A stretch of 64,000 nt of DNA, from positions 5,463,501 through 5,527,500 of the forward strand of contig NZ_CP060131.1 in the NCBI RefSeq assembly GCF_014235185.1. Direction: 5' to 3'. A program made the translations under genes and the position numbers. The stretch's first letter is position 1. Every line of letters starts with the position of its first letter. Origin of the DNA: Pseudonocardia petroleophila. Its GTDB lineage: Bacteria > Actinomycetota > Actinomycetes > Mycobacteriales > Pseudonocardiaceae. This document shows, in pieces, positions 6,502 to 14,714 of this stretch. The notes under the pieces were generated by a model. It did no database searches, was not told where the DNA came from, and was given only the letters and a program-made list of their open reading frames with translations.

Positions 6502-8070
6502 TCAGCCGGTGCAGTAGTTCTCCTTGGCGATCTCCACCAGGTCGGCGGCCTGCGCGCGGGTCACCGTCGGCAGCGACGCCGGCAGGGCGCGGGCGATCCG
6601 GGCCTCGTCGACGCCGTCGCCGAGCTCCTGGCAGACGAGCTCGGCGGCCTCGACCTCCGCAGCGCCGCCCCGGCTGGTGGGCACCCCGGCCTCGCGCAGC
6701 GCGCTGAGGAACGTGCTGCCGCGGTCGGAGAGCGGGTCGCCCTGGCTCAGCGCGGCCGTGTCGTCCTCGTCGGTCGCCGAGCCGTCGGTCGCGGTCGGCA
6801 GCTGCGGCACGACGGGGGCGGTCTCGACCACGGCCGTCGGCTGCGGGGCGGCGTCGCCGTTGTTGAGCAGGACGACACCGGTCAGGCCGAGCGCCCCGAT
6901 GACGGCCCCGGCGGCCAGCAGCGGGCCGCGGCGGCGGAACAGGCCGCGGCGCTTCCCGGCGGCCCGGCGGGCGGCGCGGCCCCCGGTCGCGGAGACCGCG
7001 TCCTCCCCGGCCCCGGGGAGGATGTCGACCCCGCTGTCGACGACCTCGTCGTCGGCGGGACGGGCGTGGCGGCGGCCGCCGGCCGCGACGAGCGCGGTGG
7101 GCTGCTCGCCCGTGGACCCCGCGTCGACGGGCGCGGTGCCGACCAGCTCGGTCACCGGCTCGTCGGAGCGCGCGGAGGCGTCGTACGCAGCATCGTCGTA
7201 CGCGGCATCGTCGTACGCAGCGTCGTCGTACGCAGCGTCGTCGTACTCGGCGTCGTAGCCCTGCTCGTCGTAGTGCGCGTCGTCGTACGCGGCGTCGTAG
7301 CCCGTGTCGTACGCCGCGTCGTCGTATCCGGCGTCGTAGGCGGGGTCGTAGCCCGCGTCGTCGTAGGCGCCGTCGTGACGCGGCCCGTCGTGACGCGGCC
7401 CGTCGTGGCGCGGTCCGTCGTGGCGCGGTCCGTCGTGGCGCGGTCCGTCGTGGGCGGGACCGTCGAACGCGGGCACGTCGAAGACCGTGGTCTCGGCGGC
7501 CGCGGCGCGGCGGCGGGCGGCCCGGCCGCCCTCGGGGGCGTCGTGCTCCGGGCGCGGGGCCGGGCCAGGGCGGGGCGAGGGGACCCGGCGCAGCACGTCG
7601 GTCTCCGACACCGCGTTCGACCCGGGCGCCGCGGCGAAGCCGGCAGGCGGGGGGAAGGCCGGGCCCGACGGGTCGGCGTGGCGCGGGCCGTCGCCGGACC
7701 CGTGCCGGGGGCCCGCGGGGTCGGGACGACCGTGCAGCCCGGGGAACGGCGGGCGGCCGTCGGGCTGCGGGGCGAACGGCAGTGCCTCGGCCGCGGCGGC
7801 GGCCCGGACGGCGGCGTCGGCCTGCACGGCGGCCTGGGCGGCGGCGTCCGCGGCGGCGGCGGCGCGGGCGGCCAGCTCGATGGCGGCCTTCGCGTCGGCG
7901 GCGGCGGCCGCGGCGGCGGCCTCGGCGGCCCGGGCGTTGGCCTCGGCAGCCCGGCGGCGCAGTGCGGCGTCCGGCGGGGAGAACTCGCCGGGCGTGAGGA
8001 GGTCGTGCCCCGGGCCGAACTCCCCGGCTCCTCGACCGCCACCGATCTCCGTCATCGGAGTACTCGACAT
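6502..8070 (-). CDS. DUF732 membrane protein with two pentapeptide repeat blocks
   Basis: This 522-residue protein has four parts. Residues about 38-98 are an Ala-rich helix that may form a coiled coil. Residues about 204-234 hold six HDGPR units, followed by about a dozen Tyr-Asp units (YDDAA and variants) to residue about 297. One membrane helix follows at about 380-402 (LLAAGAVIGALGLTGVVLL), after a basic patch (KRRGLFRRR). The C-terminal 80 residues are a DUF732 domain (FLSALREAGVP, AAELVCQELGDG, ADLVEIAKENYCTG). The domain would be outside the cell, with two Cys that could pair. An alternative start is Met6. DUF732 proteins are mostly actinobacterial and of unknown function. Confidence 0.85.
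   Translation of the reverse strand: MSSTPMTEIGGGRGAGEFGPGHDLLTPGEFSPPDAALRRRAAEANARAAEAAAAAAAADAKAAIELAARAAAAADAAAQAAVQADAAVRAAAAAEALPFAPQPDGRPPFPGLHGRPDPAGPRHGSGDGPRHADPSGPAFPPPAGFAAAPGSNAVSETDVLRRVPSPRPGPAPRPEHDAPEGGRAARRRAAAAETTVFDVPAFDGPAHDGPRHDGPRHDGPRHDGPRHDGPRHDGAYDDAGYDPAYDAGYDDAAYDTGYDAAYDDAHYDEQGYDAEYDDAAYDDAAYDDAAYDDAAYDASARSDEPVTELVGTAPVDAGSTGEQPTALVAAGGRRHARPADDEVVDSGVDILPGAGEDAVSATGGRAARRAAGKRRGLFRRRGPLLAAGAVIGALGLTGVVLLNNGDAAPQPTAVVETAPVVPQLPTATDGSATDEDDTAALSQGDPLSDRGSTFLSALREAGVPTSRGGAAEVEAAELVCQELGDGVDEARIARALPASLPTVTRAQAADLVEIAKENYCTG
7181..7460 (-). repeat. 15-bp tandem repeats coding for YDDAA and HDGPR pentapeptides
   Basis: Two adjoining blocks of 15-bp units lie inside the DUF732 gene. 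Positions 7371-7460 hold six near-identical copies of the unit coding HDGPR. Positions 7181-7255 hold five close copies coding YDDAA, with more diverged Tyr-Asp units between 7256 and 7370. Unit length keeps the frame, so copy number can change without breaking the gene. Confidence 0.9.
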
Positions 8071-8257
8071 CGTGCACCCCCCGTTCGATCCGGCCCCAGC
8101 GGCCTGTCGTCACTGGGTTCAACGACCGTGTGTTGCGGAGGTATCGCGAATGCGTCCATCCGGGTGTACGCCGCTCGGCGTGTCGTCACCGATCGCAGTA
8201 GGCGTGAGTGCTCAAGGGTGAGCTGGTGCGCATGTGGGGTGGGGGGCACGCCCGAGG

Positions 8258-9295
8258 TTACGACGGCGCAACATCCTCCGCCGGGGCCTTCGCCCGACTG
8301 GGTTGCACCCGCGTCGGCTCGCCCGGCATCTTGGGGTACTCCGGGGGGTACGGGAGCTCGCCCAGGCCACGATCCCGCTGGTCAGCGGCGTACCAGTCGA
8401 GTGCGGTCTCGATCCCCCCGACGGCCGCGTCCATGTCCTCGTGGGGGTCGCCGCGCTCGGCGAGCAGGCCCGGCACGGTGCGCACGTCGAAGTCCTCCGG
8501 CTCGACGTCGGGCAGCTGCTCCCACGTCACCGGCATCGACACCGTGGCCCGGGGCCGCCCGCGGACCGACCACGCCGACGCGACGGTGCGGTCGCGCGCG
8601 GCCTGGTTGTAGTCGAGGAACACCCGCTCGCCGCGCTCCTCCTTCCACCACGCCACGGTGGCCTGCTCGGGCAGCCGGTCGCACACCCGGCGCGCGATCG
8701 CGATGACGGCGTGCCGCACGTCGACGAAGTCCCACTCCGGGCGGATCCGCGCGAACACGTGCACGCCGCGCCCGCCGGAGGTCTTGGGCCAGCCCACGAG
8801 GCCGGCCTCGTCGAGCACCTCGTGCAGCGCGGCGGCGACGGCGCGGGCGTCGGCGAAGTCGGTGCCGGGCTGGGGATCGAGGTCGATGCGCAGCTCGTCG
8901 GGCCGGTCGGGGTCGGCGCGGCGGACCGGCCACGGGTGGAAGTCGAAGGTGCCCATGTTGGCCGCCCACAGCAGCACCGCGGCCTCGGTGGGGCACAGCG
9001 ACTCCGCGGTGCGGCCGCTGGGGAACGTGACCCGGGCCGTCTCCGCGTAGTCGGGCGCACCCTTGGGCAGGCGCTTGCCGTAGAACGGCTCGCCGTCGAC
9101 GCCGTCGGGGTACCGCTTGAGGTTGGTGGGCCGCTCGAACAGCACGCGCAGCAGCGGCTCGGCCACGGCGAGGTAGTAGTGCACCACCTCGCGCTTGGTG
9201 ATCCCCGGCTCGGGGAAGTACACCTTGTCGCCGCTGGTCAGGCGCACCTCGCGGCCGCCGACGGACAGGAGCTCGACCGGTGCCTTGGACGCCAC
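8258..9295 (-). CDS. ligD: LigD-type primase-polymerase (NHEJ polymerase domain protein)
   Basis: A 345-residue stand-alone LigD polymerase domain, an archaeo-eukaryotic primase fold used in Ku-dependent end joining and repair. The catalytic DxD is in LRIDLDPQPGTDF, the second motif is KTSGGRGVHVFARI, and the third is RVFLDYNQAARDRTVASAWSVRGRPRATVSMPVTW. The ligase and phosphoesterase domains of full LigD are absent, as in several actinobacterial split systems; no Ku gene is visible here. The N-terminus MASKAPVELLSVGGREVRLTS fits the family. Its promoter region abuts the leaderless gene that starts at 9328 on the other strand. Confidence 0.92.
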   Translation of the reverse strand: MASKAPVELLSVGGREVRLTSGDKVYFPEPGITKREVVHYYLAVAEPLLRVLFERPTNLKRYPDGVDGEPFYGKRLPKGAPDYAETARVTFPSGRTAESLCPTEAAVLLWAANMGTFDFHPWPVRRADPDRPDELRIDLDPQPGTDFADARAVAAALHEVLDEAGLVGWPKTSGGRGVHVFARIRPEWDFVDVRHAVIAIARRVCDRLPEQATVAWWKEERGERVFLDYNQAARDRTVASAWSVRGRPRATVSMPVTWEQLPDVEPEDFDVRTVPGLLAERGDPHEDMDAAVGGIETALDWYAADQRDRGLGELPYPPEYPKMPGEPTRVQPSRAKAPAEDVAPS

Positions 9296-9315
9296 GGATC
9301 GGCACGCTACTCCGC

Positions 9316-9321
9316 TACCCT
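9316..9321 (+). promoter_or_regulatory. -10 element TACCCT for a leaderless transcript
   Basis: TACCCT ends six bases before the GTG at 9328, so transcription would begin at or next to the start codon. This supports GTG 9328 over the upstream ATG at 9280, which lies inside ligD. Confidence 0.55.
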
Positions 9322-9327
9322 GACCGC

Positions 9328-9621
9328 GTGCCCGAACTCCACGGGCCCGGCGGTGCCCGTTTCGACAACGAGCTCCTCGGGCTCGACCCCACCGATCCCG
9401 AGGCCCAGGCCTTCGCAGAGCATCTCGACCGGATGGAGCACCAGCGCCCCGCGTTCACGGTGGAGGGCTACCTCGACGGCGTCAGCGCGTTCGCCGACTC
9501 CGCCAACCGGGCCGAGGGCGGCCGCCGGTGGAGCGCCGTGGCCGTCGTCGTCCTGCTCCTCGCCGTCGCGGCGTTCCTGGTCTGGGAGGCCTTCGTGTTC
9601 GTGGTGATGACGTGGCTGTGA
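9328..9621 (+). CDS. Small single-span membrane protein
   Basis: A 97-residue protein of unknown function. Residues 1-70 are polar (ELHGPGGARFDNELLGLD and then PEAQAFAEHLDRMEHQRPAFTVEGYLDGV). Residues about 70-95 form one membrane helix (WSAVAVVVLLLAVAAFLVWEAFVFVV). The topology suggests a cytoplasmic domain with a C-terminal anchor. The last codons (VVMTWL) are already part of the 14-bp tandem repeat that runs on to 9714. I start at GTG 9328 because of the -10 element just upstream. Confidence 0.75.
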   Translation: MPELHGPGGARFDNELLGLDPTDPEAQAFAEHLDRMEHQRPAFTVEGYLDGVSAFADSANRAEGGRRWSAVAVVVLLLAVAAFLVWEAFVFVVMTWL

Positions 9622-9714
9622 TGACGTGGCTGTGATGACGTGGGCGTGATGACGTGGGCGTGATGACGTGGGCGTGACGACGTGGGCGTGACGACGTGGG
9701 CGTGAGGTCGTGGT
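9604..9714 (+). repeat. 14-bp tandem repeat upstream of msrB
   Basis: Seven full units (9604-9701) of GTGATGACGTGGGC and close variants, plus a partial eighth, run head to tail. The first unit encodes the end of the upstream small membrane protein, and the second contains its stop. The last unit ends about eight bases before the msrB -10 element. The unit length is not a multiple of three and every unit carries a TGACGT or CGACGT core. Confidence 0.9.
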
Positions 9715-9721
9715 TCCGACG

Positions 9722-9727
9722 TAGCCT
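9722..9727 (+). promoter_or_regulatory. -10 element TAGCCT for msrB
   Basis: TAGCCT ends seven bases before the msrB ATG at 9735, consistent with a leaderless transcript. The 14-bp repeat occupies the place of the -35 region and upstream sites. Confidence 0.55.
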
Positions 9728-9734
9728 GGGACGC

Positions 9735-10163
9735 ATGGATCCCGCCACCCCCGACACCGAGCCCGAGGCCACGGTCGTGAAGTCCGACGCCGAGTGGCGC
9801 GCGCAGCTCACGCCCGCCGAGTACCAGGTCCTGCGCCAGGCCGGCACCGAGCGCCCGTTCGTCGGCGAGTACACCGACACGAAGACCGAGGGCGTCTACT
9901 CCTGCCGCGCGTGCGACGCCGAGCTGTTCCGCAGCGACACCAAGTTCGAGTCGCACTGCGGCTGGCCGTCGTTCTACACCCCCCTCGCGGGCGAGGCCGT
10001 CATCGAGCGCACCGACTACTCGATGGGCATGAAGCGCGTCGAGGTGGTCTGCGCCGCCTGCAAGAGCCACCTCGGGCACGTGTTCGAGGGCGAGGGCTAC
10101 GGCACCCCCACCGACCTGCGCTACTGCATCAACTCCATCTCCCTGCGCCTGCAGGAGAAGTAG
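9735..10163 (+). CDS. msrB: Peptide-methionine (R)-S-oxide reductase MsrB
   Basis: A 142-residue cytosolic enzyme that reduces methionine-R-sulfoxide in proteins, using thioredoxin. The zinc site is C57/C60 (CRAC) and C106/C109 (CAAC). The catalytic Cys131 is in RYCINS, and Cys75 in HCGWPSF is placed to act as resolving Cys. Length and motifs are normal for a single-domain MsrB; no MsrA is nearby. The ATG sits seven bases after TAGCCT, and a 14-bp tandem repeat lies directly upstream, which could affect expression. Confidence 0.97.
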   Translation: MDPATPDTEPEATVVKSDAEWRAQLTPAEYQVLRQAGTERPFVGEYTDTKTEGVYSCRACDAELFRSDTKFESHCGWPSFYTPLAGEAVIERTDYSMGMKRVEVVCAACKSHLGHVFEGEGYGTPTDLRYCINSISLRLQEK

Positions 10164-10202
10164 CCGGGGGCGGGCGGCCGGCCCGCGTGGAAGGATCTTC
10201 GC

Positions 10203-11561
10203 GTGATCCGCCGCGCGGGCGCCCTGCTGGCCGCCACCGTCCTGCTCGCCCTCGCCGCGTGCGGCTCGGCCGACGACCCGGGCTCCGCCCCGCTGCCCGG
10301 CTACACGCTCGACCTGCCGGACCTCGAGCCGCTCGACACCCCCGCCGGCCCCACCCAGGTGCTCTCGGGCGTGCTCGGCAGCGCCGGGTACCTCGTCGAG
10401 GTCCCCCCGGAGTGGAACGGCGACCTGGTCGTGTGGACGCACGGCTACCTCGGCAACTCCGACGCGCTCGTCGTCGACGCGCCCTACTACGGGCTGCGGC
10501 AGCGGTTCGTCGAGCAGGGCTACGCGTGGGCGGCGTCGTCGTACGACCGCAACGGCTACGACGTCGCCTCGGGCGTGCGCTCGACGCGCGAGCTGGCCGA
10601 CGCGTTCGCCGGGCTCGCGGGCACCCCGACCGCCCCGACCCGCACCTACCTCGCGGGGATCTCGATGGGTGGGCACGTCGCGGCGCGGTCGGTCGAGGAG
10701 TACCCCGACCGCTACGCCGGCGCGCTGCCGCTGTGCGGGGCGCTCGGCGACGTCGCGATCTTCGACTACTTCCTCGGCGTCCAGCTCGTCACCGAGGCGC
10801 TGGCCGGGGTGCGGTACTACCCGCCGGGCCCCGCGTTCGCCGACACCGTGCTCCCCCGCCTCCACGCCGCGCTCGGGCTGACCCCCGGCGACCCCGCGGT
10901 GACCTCCCCCGCCGCGCAGCAGCTGCGCGCGGCGGTCGTCCTCGGCTCCGGTGGCGCGCGCCCCGGCACCGACGCGGCGTTCGGCTTCTGGAAGGACGTG
11001 CTGCTCGAGCTGGGCGTGCGGGAGCCGGCCGGGCCCGTGGGGGGCGTGGCCGCCGACCCCGAGGTCGTGGCCACCAACGTCGGCGCCGACGTGCAGCCGG
11101 GCACGCCCGTCGACCTGAACGCGGCCGTGCGGCGCGTGGCGCCCGCCGATCCGGCGACCCGCGCGTCCACCGCGCTGACCGCGGTGGCGCCGATCGCCGG
11201 CCGCCCGGCCGTCCCGGTCCTCAGCCTGCACGCGCTGGGCGACCTGTACGCGCCGTTCTCGATGGAGCAGGTCTACGCCACCGAGGTGGCCGCGTCGGGG
11301 CGGTCGGCCGACCTGGTGCAGCGGGCGATCCGCAACGCCGGGCACTGCGAGTTCTCCGACGCCGAGGCCGGTGCCGCGTGGGACGACCTCGTCACCTGGG
11401 TGACCGACGGCCTCCGGCCGGACGGCGACGACGTGCTCGACGCCGCCGCCGTCGCCGATCCCGCGTACGGCTGCCGGTTCTCCGATCCGGAGGCGTACCG
11501 GATCGCGCCGGAGCCGTCGGAGGCCGACACGCGCCGCCTGTTCGATCCCTGCCCGACCTGA
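10203..11561 (+). CDS. Secreted alpha/beta-hydrolase lipoprotein
   Basis: A 452-residue lipoprotein with lipobox LAAC (Cys20). Unlike the lipoprotein at 4926, its triad looks intact: the nucleophile elbow is LAGISMGG, an acid lies in VLSLHALGDLYAPF, and the base is in RNAGHCEFS. A WTHGYLGNSD segment near residue 80 supplies the oxyanion region. It looks like the large lipase/tannase-type alpha/beta-hydrolases of actinomycetes; the substrate is unknown. Four further Cys near the C-terminus (AYGCRF, DPCPT) could form disulfides outside the cell. Start is GTG 10203. Confidence 0.85.
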   Translation: MIRRAGALLAATVLLALAACGSADDPGSAPLPGYTLDLPDLEPLDTPAGPTQVLSGVLGSAGYLVEVPPEWNGDLVVWTHGYLGNSDALVVDAPYYGLRQRFVEQGYAWAASSYDRNGYDVASGVRSTRELADAFAGLAGTPTAPTRTYLAGISMGGHVAARSVEEYPDRYAGALPLCGALGDVAIFDYFLGVQLVTEALAGVRYYPPGPAFADTVLPRLHAALGLTPGDPAVTSPAAQQLRAAVVLGSGGARPGTDAAFGFWKDVLLELGVREPAGPVGGVAADPEVVATNVGADVQPGTPVDLNAAVRRVAPADPATRASTALTAVAPIAGRPAVPVLSLHALGDLYAPFSMEQVYATEVAASGRSADLVQRAIRNAGHCEFSDAEAGAAWDDLVTWVTDGLRPDGDDVLDAAAVADPAYGCRFSDPEAYRIAPEPSEADTRRLFDPCPT

Positions 11562-11622
11562 CGACCGTCGGTGACCCGTCCCACCCCGCTTTGACACGAT
11601 CGTTAGCACTACGAACAGTGGG

Positions 11623-12576
11623 GTGGTGTCCCGCCTCGATCGTCTCGCCGTACCCGCCCTCAGCGTGGCCTTCGTGCCGCTGTGGGCCTCCGGGTTCATC
11701 GCGGGCAAGCTCGCGACCCAGCGGATGGACGTGGCCACCACCCTGCTGTGGCGGTTCGTCGTCGCCGCCGTCGTGCTGGGCGCGGTCATGGCCGTCACCC
11801 GGCCCGCCCTGCCGCGCGGCCGGGCGTGGCTGCACCTGGCCGTCACCGCCCTGCTGCTGCAGGTCGGGCAGTTCTCCGCGGTCTACACCGGGCTCTCGCT
11901 CGGGGTGTCGGCCGGCCTGTCGAGCCTGGTGCTCGGGATGGCGCCGCTGCTCGTCGGCCTGCTGACGCCGCTGCTGCTGGGCGACCGGCTCGGCCCGGCC
12001 CCGGTGCTCGGGCTGCTGATCGGCGCGGCCGGGGTCTACGTGGTGCTCAGCGACGAGCTGGGCGACGCGCGGCTCGGCGCGGCCGTGCTGCTGCCGGTGC
12101 TGGGCATGCTGGCCCTGGCCGCGGGCACGCTCTACCAGAAGCGGTTCGGCGCGGGGACGGCGATCAGCATGAGCGTCTCGGTCCAGATGCTGACCTCGCT
12201 CGCCGTGCTGCTGGTCGTCATGCCGTTCACCGGGGCGGCCTGGCTGCCCCCGACGCCCGGTGCGTGGGCCGCGGCGGTCTGGCTGGGCGTGTTCAACTCC
12301 GCGCTCGCGTTCGCAGCGATGTTCGTGCTGCTGCGGAGGGTCTCCACCGTGCACGTCAGCGCCCTGCTCAACCTCGTGCCCGCCACCGTCGCGCTGGGGG
12401 CCGTGCCGATCCTGGGCGAGGCGCTGACGCCGCAGGCCGTGATCGGCCTGGGCATCGCGCTCGTCGGGATGTACGTCGGGCTGGGCCACCTGGGACGGGT
12501 GACGGTCGGGCGGCGGCGCTCAGCGTCGCCGGAAGTCCGCGGCGAGGGTCGCGAACGCGTCGGGATCGACCAGTGA
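11623..12576 (+). CDS. DMT-family transporter (EamA domains)
   Basis: A 317-residue exporter of the drug/metabolite transporter superfamily with two EamA repeats and about ten membrane helices. Typical segments are PLWASGFIAGKLATQRMDV at the start, SVYTGLSLGVSAGLSSLVLGMAPLLVG in repeat 1 and FNSALAFAAMFVLLRRVSTVHVSALLNLVPATVAL in repeat 2. Substrates of this group range from amino acids to nucleosides and cannot be read from sequence. The last 57 bases overlap the 3' end of the convergent acs gene. A TTGACA (11591-11596) upstream could be a -35. Confidence 0.9.
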   Translation: MVSRLDRLAVPALSVAFVPLWASGFIAGKLATQRMDVATTLLWRFVVAAVVLGAVMAVTRPALPRGRAWLHLAVTALLLQVGQFSAVYTGLSLGVSAGLSSLVLGMAPLLVGLLTPLLLGDRLGPAPVLGLLIGAAGVYVVLSDELGDARLGAAVLLPVLGMLALAAGTLYQKRFGAGTAISMSVSVQMLTSLAVLLVVMPFTGAAWLPPTPGAWAAAVWLGVFNSALAFAAMFVLLRRVSTVHVSALLNLVPATVALGAVPILGEALTPQAVIGLGIALVGMYVGLGHLGRVTVGRRRSASPEVRGEGRERVGIDQ

Positions 12577-14433
12577 CGTCGTGTCGCCCGGCTCCCGCCC
12601 GGCGGTGACGTCGAGCAGCAGCCGGCGCATGATCTTGCCGGAGCGGGTCTTGGGCAGCTCGTCGACGACGATCACCTCCCGCGGCCGCGCGACCGGCCCG
12701 AGCTCGCGGCCGACGTGGGCGCGCAGGTCGGCGTCGAGGTCCTCCCCCGGCGCGGCCTCCCCCGCGGTGACGACGAACGCGACCACGGCCTGCCCGGTGG
12801 TGCCGTCCGGTGCCCCGACGACCCCCGCCTCGGCGACGCGCGGGTGGCTGACCAGCGCCGACTCCAGCTCGATCGAGCTGAGCCGGTGCCCGGACACGTT
12901 CATCACGTCGTCGACGCGGCCCTGCAGCCAGACGTAGCCGTCGGCGTCGACCCGGGCGCCGTCGCCGGCGAGGTACCAGCCCCGGTCCCCGAACCGCGCG
13001 TAGTAGGACACCACGAACCGCTCGGGGTCGCCCCACACCGTGCGGGCCATCCCCGGGCCGGCGCGGTCGATCACCAGCAGGCCGCCCTCGTCCGGGTCGC
13101 AGGTGCGGCCCGCCTCGTCGACGACCCGCACCGACATCCCCGGCAGCGCGCGGGTCGCCGAGCCGGGCTTGAGGACGGTCACGCCGGGCAGCGGCGCCAC
13201 GACGGCGGCCCCGGTCTCCGACTGCCACCACGTGTCGACGACCGGGCAGCGCCCGCCGCCGATCACCCGGTGGAACCAGCGCCACGCCTCGGGGTTGATC
13301 GCCTCGCCGACCGACCCGAGCAGCCGCAGCGACGACAGGTCGTGCGCGGCGGGGACCTGCTCGCCCCACTTCATGTACGTCCGGACCAGCGTGGGGGCCG
13401 TGTAGTACACGGTGACGCCGTGCTTGGCGATGATCGCGAAGTGCCGGCCCGGCTCGGGGGTGTCCGGGGTGCCCTCGTAGAGCACCTGCGTCACGCCGTT
13501 GGACAGCGGCCCGTACACCTCGTAGGTGTGCGCGGTGACCCACGCGAGATCGGCGGTGCACCAGTAGACGTCGTCGGGCCGGTGGTCGAAGCAGGCCCAC
13601 GCCGTCCAGGACGCCTGGGTGAGGTAGCCGCCCATGGTGTGCAGCAGGCCCTTCGGCGTGCCGGTCGTGCCCGAGGTGTAGACCAGCATGAGCGGGGACT
13701 CGGCGGGGAACGCGGCGGCCTCGTGCGTGCCCGGCTGCGGGTCGACGACGTCGTGCCACCAGACGTCGCGGCCGTCGGTCCAGTCGACCTCGCCGCCGGT
13801 GCGGCGGACGACGAGCACGTGCTCGACCGAGCCCACGCCCTCGACCGCGGCGTCGGCGTTCCGCTTCACCGGCACCGCCCTGCCCCTGCGGTACTGGCCG
13901 TCCGTGGTGACCAGCAGCTTCGCCGCCCCGTCGGTGACCCGGAAGCGCAGCGCCGCGGCGGAGAAGCCGCCGAAGACCATCGAGTGCACGGCGCCGATCC
14001 GGGCGCACGCCAGCATCACCACGACCGTCTCCACCAGCACCGGCAGGTAGACGACCACCACGTCGCCCGGTCCCACCCCGAGCGCGGTGAGCGCGTGCGC
14101 GCAGCGGGCGACCTCGGCCGCCAGCTCCGCGTAGGTGACGCGCCGCTCGTCGCCCGGCTCGCCCTCCCACAGCAGCGCGACCTTGTCCCCCAGCCCCGCC
14201 TCCACGTGCCGGTCGACGCAGTTGCGGGCCACGTTGAGGGTGCCGTCGGCGAACCAGGTGACGGCGGGGAACGCGCTGCCGTCGTAGCCGTGGCGGGGCT
14301 CGCGCCCCCACTCCAGGCGCCGGGCCTGCCGCAGCCAGAACGCGTCGGGGTCGGCGGCCGCCTCGGCGTAGACGTCGGCGCGGACGTTCGCGGAGGCGGC
14401 GAGTGGGGCGGGGGGCGGGAACGACGAGGTCAC
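12520..14433 (-). CDS. acs: Acetate--CoA ligase (acetyl-CoA synthetase)
   Basis: A 637-residue AMP-forming synthetase that makes acetyl-CoA from acetate, ATP and CoA. Motifs in order are the ACS N-terminal domain (DPDAFWLRQARRLEW), VYTSGTTGTPKG (ATP loop), TWWQSETG, YLAGDGARVDADGY, and the C-terminal PKTRSGKIMRR. The Lys in that last motif is the usual acetylation switch. Length is normal for Acs. The start is GTG 14433 (MTSSFPPPAP). It converges on the EamA transporter with a 57-base overlap. The ligase family is certain; propionate or another short acid as substrate is not excluded. Confidence 0.93.
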   Translation of the reverse strand: MTSSFPPPAPLAASANVRADVYAEAAADPDAFWLRQARRLEWGREPRHGYDGSAFPAVTWFADGTLNVARNCVDRHVEAGLGDKVALLWEGEPGDERRVTYAELAAEVARCAHALTALGVGPGDVVVVYLPVLVETVVVMLACARIGAVHSMVFGGFSAAALRFRVTDGAAKLLVTTDGQYRRGRAVPVKRNADAAVEGVGSVEHVLVVRRTGGEVDWTDGRDVWWHDVVDPQPGTHEAAAFPAESPLMLVYTSGTTGTPKGLLHTMGGYLTQASWTAWACFDHRPDDVYWCTADLAWVTAHTYEVYGPLSNGVTQVLYEGTPDTPEPGRHFAIIAKHGVTVYYTAPTLVRTYMKWGEQVPAAHDLSSLRLLGSVGEAINPEAWRWFHRVIGGGRCPVVDTWWQSETGAAVVAPLPGVTVLKPGSATRALPGMSVRVVDEAGRTCDPDEGGLLVIDRAGPGMARTVWGDPERFVVSYYARFGDRGWYLAGDGARVDADGYVWLQGRVDDVMNVSGHRLSSIELESALVSHPRVAEAGVVGAPDGTTGQAVVAFVVTAGEAAPGEDLDADLRAHVGRELGPVARPREVIVVDELPKTRSGKIMRRLLLDVTAGREPGDTTSLVDPDAFATLAADFRRR

Positions 14434-14531
14434 CGAGCCCAGCGTGCCACCGCACTTCCGGCCGAGGGGCTCTCAGGTGATCAGTACCTCCGGCCGAGGT
14501 TCCTCACGGCTTCCGCGCGCACGCTGGAGCC

Positions 14532-14711
14532 ATGACCGATCTCCTCGCCGTCCTGGGTCCCGCGGGTGGTGTGGCGGTGCTCGCCGTGATGGCGATCGTG
14601 CCGCTGCTGCTCGACCTGCCGCAGCGTCGGCGCGCACCCGTCCCCGAGCTGGTCGTCCCGCGGCAGCGCACGGCCCACCCGGAGCGGCGCGCGGTCCCCG
14701 CGGGCCGCTGA
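14532..14711 (+). CDS. Small one-span membrane protein
   Basis: A 59-residue protein with a GGAGCC stretch just before its ATG. Residues 3-29 are hydrophobic (LLAVLGPAGGVAVLAVMAIVPLLLDL), followed by a basic, Pro/Arg-rich cytoplasmic tail. It lies between acs and hemQ and ends three bases from the convergent hemQ stop. Function unknown. Confidence 0.6.
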   Translation: MTDLLAVLGPAGGVAVLAVMAIVPLLLDLPQRRRAPVPELVVPRQRTAHPERRAVPAGR

Positions 14712-14714
14712 GCG

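Noticed and set aside
8052..8249. A 65-residue minus-strand frame upstream of the DUF732 gene
   Set aside because: No ribosome site, no -10 element at its start and no domain-like pattern. The region is more likely the DUF732 promoter and leader.
8234..9607. A 457-residue plus-strand frame opposite ligD
   Set aside because: It is antisense to a protein with intact catalytic motifs and reads as Gly/His/Arg-rich nonsense.
11591..11619. A full sigma-70 promoter before the EamA transporter
   Set aside because: TTGACA is good, but no acceptable -10 lies 16-18 bases downstream, so I only mention the hexamer.
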